64,000 nucleotides of DNA, from assembly GCA_036268355.1 (NCBI GenBank), contig DATAUG010000215.1, positions 1-64,000 of the forward strand, given 5' to 3'. Below are positions 60,989-64,000 of this stretch, piece after piece (position 1 is the stretch's first letter; every line of letters begins with the position of its first letter). A program made the translations under genes and the position numbers. This DNA comes from DASQPJ01 sp036268355 (lineage in GTDB: Bacteria; Actinomycetota; Actinomycetes; Sporichthyales; Sporichthyaceae). Under the pieces are notes generated by a model that was given only the letters and a program-made list of their open reading frames with translations, ran no database searches and was not told the origin of the DNA.

Positions 60989-61573
60989 ATGACAGTGTCA
61001 ACCCGGGAGCGGATCCTGGATGTCGCGATGGAGCTGTTCGGGCAGCACGGCTTCAAGGGGACTTCCATCACGGCGATCGAGACCGCTGCCGGCCTGAAGG
61101 CCGGTGCGGGCGGGATCTACCACCACTTCCCCACCAAGCAGGCTCTGCTGGAGGCCGGGATAGCCCGCCACCTCGGGCGGTTGGACGCGCTGCGCGACAT
61201 CCGCCGCATCCTCGTCGGCCTCGGCGACCTGCAGGCCGAACTCACCGTCCTGGGCCGCTACGCCTTGGCCGAACTCGACCACGAGGCCGACCTGCTGCGC
61301 ATCGTGCTGGGCGAGGCCCGACGACAACCCGAATTGGTCGACGCCGCCGTCGACGCGCTGGTCGCCGCCACCTACACAACTTTCGCCGGCTGGCTGCACG
61401 ACCGCACCGGCCTCGACCCCGAACGAGCCGACGCCCTGGCCGCCGTCGGGCTCGGCGCCCTCTTTTCCGCCCGCCTGCTGCGCCTACTGCTGGGCCGCGA
61501 CCCGATAGCCGTCGACGACGAACTGTTCATCGACACCTGGGTCCGCATGATCCGGAGCCAAATCGACGAGTGA
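60989..61573 (+). CDS. TetR-family regulator
   Basis: A repressor of 194 residues. DNA-binding domain: TRERILDVAMELFGQHGFKG, SITAIETAAGLKAGAGGIYH, HFPTKQALLEAGI. ATG 60989 gives the standard TetR N-terminus; GTG 60974 would add five residues. It is divergent from the UbiB-like operon, which it probably controls. Confidence 0.88.
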   Translation: MTVSTRERILDVAMELFGQHGFKGTSITAIETAAGLKAGAGGIYHHFPTKQALLEAGIARHLGRLDALRDIRRILVGLGDLQAELTVLGRYALAELDHEADLLRIVLGEARRQPELVDAAVDALVAATYTTFAGWLHDRTGLDPERADALAAVGLGALFSARLLRLLLGRDPIAVDDELFIDTWVRMIRSQIDE

Positions 61574-61646
61574 TGATCAGCGCGCCGCCCCGAACCGTTG
61601 GTTAGCGTGCCAGGGGACACGAATCGATGAGCGGAAGGCGACACCG

Positions 61647-62096
61647 ATGGCGGACATCCTCAAGGCGGCCCTGCTCGACGACGCGAAGCGCCCGGCGGTG
61701 ATCGCCGACCTCACCGCACTGGTCGACGCCGAGGTCGCGGGCAAGGGGGGTGTCTCCGGCGCGGTCATCAAGACCGGCTACGCGGCCGTCAAGAAGATCA
61801 GGCCGGGCTTCGTCCCCCACGCCGTCGGATCACTGCTGCCGGGCTTCGTCGACGCCCTCGACCCGCTGTGGGCCGAGCACTGCAGCGCCGGTGGCGGCGA
61901 CTTCAGCGCGTTCCTCGCCGCGCGGCCCGACCGTTCCGCCGACGCCCTCCTCGGCGTCACCGACGCCCGCGCGAAGGCCTCGAGCAGGGAGAGCCTGAAG
62001 AAGCTCTACGACAAGCTCCGCCCGAACGCGAAGAAGAACGTCATCGAGGCCCTGCCCCGGCTCGGCAAGGTCATCGACAAGCACGCAGCGAGCTGA
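61647..62096 (+). CDS. Small conserved actinobacterial protein (DUF6918-like)
   Basis: A 149-residue soluble protein, likely all-helical, opening MADILKAALLDDAKRPAVIA and ending GKVIDKHAAS. It is rich in Lys in its C-terminal third (SLKKLYDKLRPNAKKNVIE). The segment FVPHAVGSLLPGFVDALDPL seems typical of a conserved family I associate with DUF6918. No enzymatic motif is visible. Confidence 0.65.
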   Translation: MADILKAALLDDAKRPAVIADLTALVDAEVAGKGGVSGAVIKTGYAAVKKIRPGFVPHAVGSLLPGFVDALDPLWAEHCSAGGGDFSAFLAARPDRSADALLGVTDARAKASSRESLKKLYDKLRPNAKKNVIEALPRLGKVIDKHAAS

Positions 62097-62264
62097 GATC
62101 GGAGCGCCGCTGAGGCACACCCAAGGGGCGTGGCGTCGTCATCGTCTCGGAAGCCACCGACGCGCGACGTCGTCCGGGACCACCCGCACCGCCCGGGACG
62201 GGACCAGATCGTCGACCGACGCGGCGGCCGAATCTCCGAAGGACGGTTGCATCACGACTCACTC

Positions 62265-62792
62265 TCAGCTCGGCACGGCTTCGGTGTGGAAACGTCGGTA
62301 CTCGGCGCACAGCCGGTCGAACGACCAGGAGCGGTTGCGACCGCTGGGGTTCGGCAGCAACCAGACCCTCATCCCGTCGACGTTTTGCGGGCCGAACGCT
62401 GCGCGCGGCCGGTCGAAGGCGAGCCGGAACGCCGAGATGCCGAGGAAGCCGACCCAGCAGCCACCGACGCGCCCGACCGTCCGGATCAGCCCGGGCACCC
62501 CCGCGCGCAATTCTTCGACCGTCACTTCGTCGGCACGACTGGTCGGTCTTGCCACCAGCGCGGTGATGCCGATTCCCAAGCCCGGCAGCAGATCCTGCTC
62601 ACACGCCTGCATCGCGCGCGGCGTGAACCCCGAGCAGTGCAACACCGACCAGAGCCGGTTCCCCGCGCCTGCGAAACACAGCCCCTGCACGGCCACGGAA
62701 GGAGCTGGGTTGATTCCACAGAACAGCACCCGCAGCGCCGGGTCGCCACGAGCGGGTAGCACCTGCGCCCCGGACAGCCCGAACTGAGGCAC
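62265..62792 (-). CDS. mug: G/U mismatch-specific DNA glycosylase (Mug-type)
   Basis: A 175-residue uracil-DNA-glycosylase-fold protein that removes uracil or other lesions from G mismatches. Motif A is FCGINPAPSV, with the catalytic Asn of GINP. The GNRLWSVLHCSGFTPR, GIGITALVARPTSRADEVT and LLPNPSGRNRSWS motifs (Mug motif B is NPSGLN) are all present. GTG 62792 starts two bases after the preceding stop, so it shares a transcript with the upstream two genes. Confidence 0.9.
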   Translation of the reverse strand: MPQFGLSGAQVLPARGDPALRVLFCGINPAPSVAVQGLCFAGAGNRLWSVLHCSGFTPRAMQACEQDLLPGLGIGITALVARPTSRADEVTVEELRAGVPGLIRTVGRVGGCWVGFLGISAFRLAFDRPRAAFGPQNVDGMRVWLLPNPSGRNRSWSFDRLCAEYRRFHTEAVPS

Positions 62793-62794
62793 CG

Positions 62795-63499
62795 TCAGCC
62801 GCCCTGCGACAGCAACTGCTGGATCTCGCCGTAGTCCATCGCCGGGCCTGCCGGGAGGGTTCCGGAGTCCAGGAATGCCTCGGCTGCAACGCGCGCAGCG
62901 CCCCAGATGCCCTGCGCGATCGCGGTACCGGCGCTCAGGCGGCGCACGCCCAACGCCCCAAGCTCGGCGAGTGCCGGCAGCCCAGGCAGGTACATCACGT
63001 TGAGTGGAAGCCCGGCAGCGGCGGCCACCTCACCGATCTCCTCGGGTTGCCAGATCCCCGGGACGAACAACCCGTCGGCGCCCGCATCGCGGTAGAGCTT
63101 GGCCCGGGCCAGCACCTCGGACACCCGAACACCCTCCGGTGCCAAGCCACGCAGGTATACGTCGGTGCGTACGTTGACGAAGACGTCCGCGCCGCTTGTC
63201 GAGACCGCCGCTCTGATCGCCTCGACCTTCGCGGCCAGCACGGCGGGTTCATCGGCGCCGTCCTCGATGTTGATGCCGGCGATGCCGACCTGCACCAGCC
63301 GCGCGACATGTCCGGCCACGACTCGCGCGTCCGCCGCGTACCCGTCCTCCAGGTCGATGGTCAACGGCACGCTCAGCACCCGGGCAATGTTGGCCGCCGC
63401 GACGGTGCTGATCGGCGCGGTCGAGCCCGCATACAGCGCCGGTCGGACGTAGCTGCGGCCGTCGCCGGCCACGTGCTTCGGCGTCAGGTCGAACGTCAA
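62795..63499 (-). CDS. PEP mutase/isocitrate lyase-family protein lacking the usual N-terminus
   Basis: A 234-residue protein with the C-terminal two thirds of the ICL/PEPM barrel. It shows VPLTIDLEDGYAADARVVAG, IAGINIEDGADEPAVLAAKV, ADVFVNVRTDVYLRG, YRDAGADGLFVPGIWQPEEI and LGVRRLSAGTAIAQGIWGAA. The first strands with the LPNxWDAxSA substrate region are missing, replaced by about 40 unrelated residues. TTG 63499 overlaps the creatininase stop as TTGA. It may be a deletion derivative; activity is doubtful. Confidence 0.6.
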   Translation of the reverse strand: MTFDLTPKHVAGDGRSYVRPALYAGSTAPISTVAAANIARVLSVPLTIDLEDGYAADARVVAGHVARLVQVGIAGINIEDGADEPAVLAAKVEAIRAAVSTSGADVFVNVRTDVYLRGLAPEGVRVSEVLARAKLYRDAGADGLFVPGIWQPEEIGEVAAAAGLPLNVMYLPGLPALAELGALGVRRLSAGTAIAQGIWGAARVAAEAFLDSGTLPAGPAMDYGEIQQLLSQGG

Positions 63500-64000
63500 G
63501 CGAGGGGTTGATCGGATCCATGTCCGAGGGCCGCGAGGTGTGCCCCGGCGAGGTCGACGAGGGACTCCAGAACCGCCTTCCCCTTCTGCGCCGTGGCCTT
63601 CGACGGGCGCCCGATGACGCCGTCGGGTGCGTAAGCCTGCATTCCGAGCGTCAGCAGCAGCGGTCTGCCGGTGGATTCCCGATCCTGAGCGGCGACTCCC
63701 GCCCCTACGAGCTCCGGGCACGCGTGCAGCAGGATCGAGACCTCGAGCTCGCCGCCGTGCATGTCCTCGCGATTGGTCGTCTCCATCCCGGCGATGCGCC
63801 TCGCCTCGTCCCAGTCGTCGCGGGCCGGGAAGAGCGCCATGTGCGGCCCGGCGACGTTGGCCTCCTGGACCACGTTGCTCAGCACGTAGTTGCCGCCGTG
63901 GCCGTTGACGATCAGCAGCTTGTCCGCGCCGTTCTGCGCGAGTGACGTCGCGATGTCGGTGATAACCGAGTACAGCGTGCGGGCCGAGATGCTGACCGTG
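63496..64000 (-). CDS. Creatininase-family amidohydrolase (partial, N-terminus outside window)
   Basis: The C-terminal 167 residues of a creatininase-family enzyme. The metal-binding motif IVNGHGGNYVLSNVV and the downstream REDMHGGELEVSILL are both present, followed by a conserved tail (GVIGRPSKATAQKGKAVLE). The family includes creatinine amidohydrolase and MftE-type peptidases of mycofactocin maturation; no other mycofactocin gene is seen, so I leave the substrate open. The frame is still open at the right edge. Confidence 0.85.
   Translation of the reverse strand, partial: TVSISARTLYSVITDIATSLAQNGADKLLIVNGHGGNYVLSNVVQEANVAGPHMALFPARDDWDEARRIAGMETTNREDMHGGELEVSILLHACPELVGAGVAAQDRESTGRPLLLTLGMQAYAPDGVIGRPSKATAQKGKAVLESLVDLAGAHLAALGHGSDQPLA

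Noticed and set aside
63496..64000. Mycofactocin MftE
   Set aside because: Only the generic creatininase-family motifs are visible and no mft genes lie nearby.

Overview
The window is about 70% G+C, dense in genes and free of rRNA and tRNA genes. It looks like a chromosomal stretch of a high-GC actinobacterium. Supporting signs are a menaquinone-linked complex I operon, the menaquinone genes menG, menJ and menF, several luciferase-like (F420-type) oxidoreductases, a PucR regulator, a biotin-dependent pyruvate carboxylase, and many ATGA/GTGA/TTGA gene overlaps with GTG and TTG starts. A Sporichthya/Frankia-like relative is plausible, but the sequence alone does not fix the genus.

Layout. 1-12.3 kb: respiratory block, nuoA-H on the minus strand (the operon runs off the left edge inside nuoH) with menJ in front of it, then menG and the divergent isochorismate synthase menF. 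12.3-20.2 kb: a YjdI-type ferredoxin, an enoyl-CoA hydratase relative, three secreted proteins (a degenerate M23 protein, an HslJ-like lipoprotein, an M15-like lipoprotein), a MEDS/anti-sigma kinase and a large GAF-PucR regulator. 20.3-31.2 kb: the most unusual part. Two paralogues of 2-ketopropyl-CoM carboxylase/oxidoreductase (KPCC) flank a decayed PIN gene, a VapBC module and an acyl-CoA catabolic operon (acyl-CoA dehydrogenase, MaoC hydratase, CitE-like lyase fused in frame to a luciferase-like monooxygenase). A LysR gene sits in front of the second paralogue and a P450 follows it. 31.2-42 kb: cupin, NDH-2, GAF-LuxR regulator, 1-Cys peroxiredoxin, TAT-exported multicopper oxidase, secreted phosphoesterase, alpha/beta hydrolase and a gluconate kinase/permease pair.

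42-51 kb: OhrR-like regulator, M24 peptidase-like protein, luciferase-like oxidoreductase, SDR with a divergent TetR and twin palindromic operators, GH13 glucosidase and pyruvate carboxylase. 51-57.5 kb: a HicBA-like remnant, a glyoxalase gene broken by a 34-bp tandem duplication, a TetR, and an orphan group of two amino-acid-type solute-binding proteins with a membrane-anchored secreted protein. 57.5-64 kb: a P450, a decayed and an intact UbiB-like kinase in one operon with a divergent TetR, a small conserved protein, a Mug-type glycosylase, a 5'-truncated PEP-mutase/isocitrate-lyase-family protein and a creatininase-family gene cut by the right edge.

Two kinds of dispersed palindrome run through the window. 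Three long palindromes with TTGCGTCCG-type tips lie between co-directional genes (5.3, 15.7 and 25.9 kb). Short CTGAC-N3-5-GTCAG repeats often supply the TGA stop codon of the adjacent gene. I see no CRISPR array, insertion sequence or prophage.
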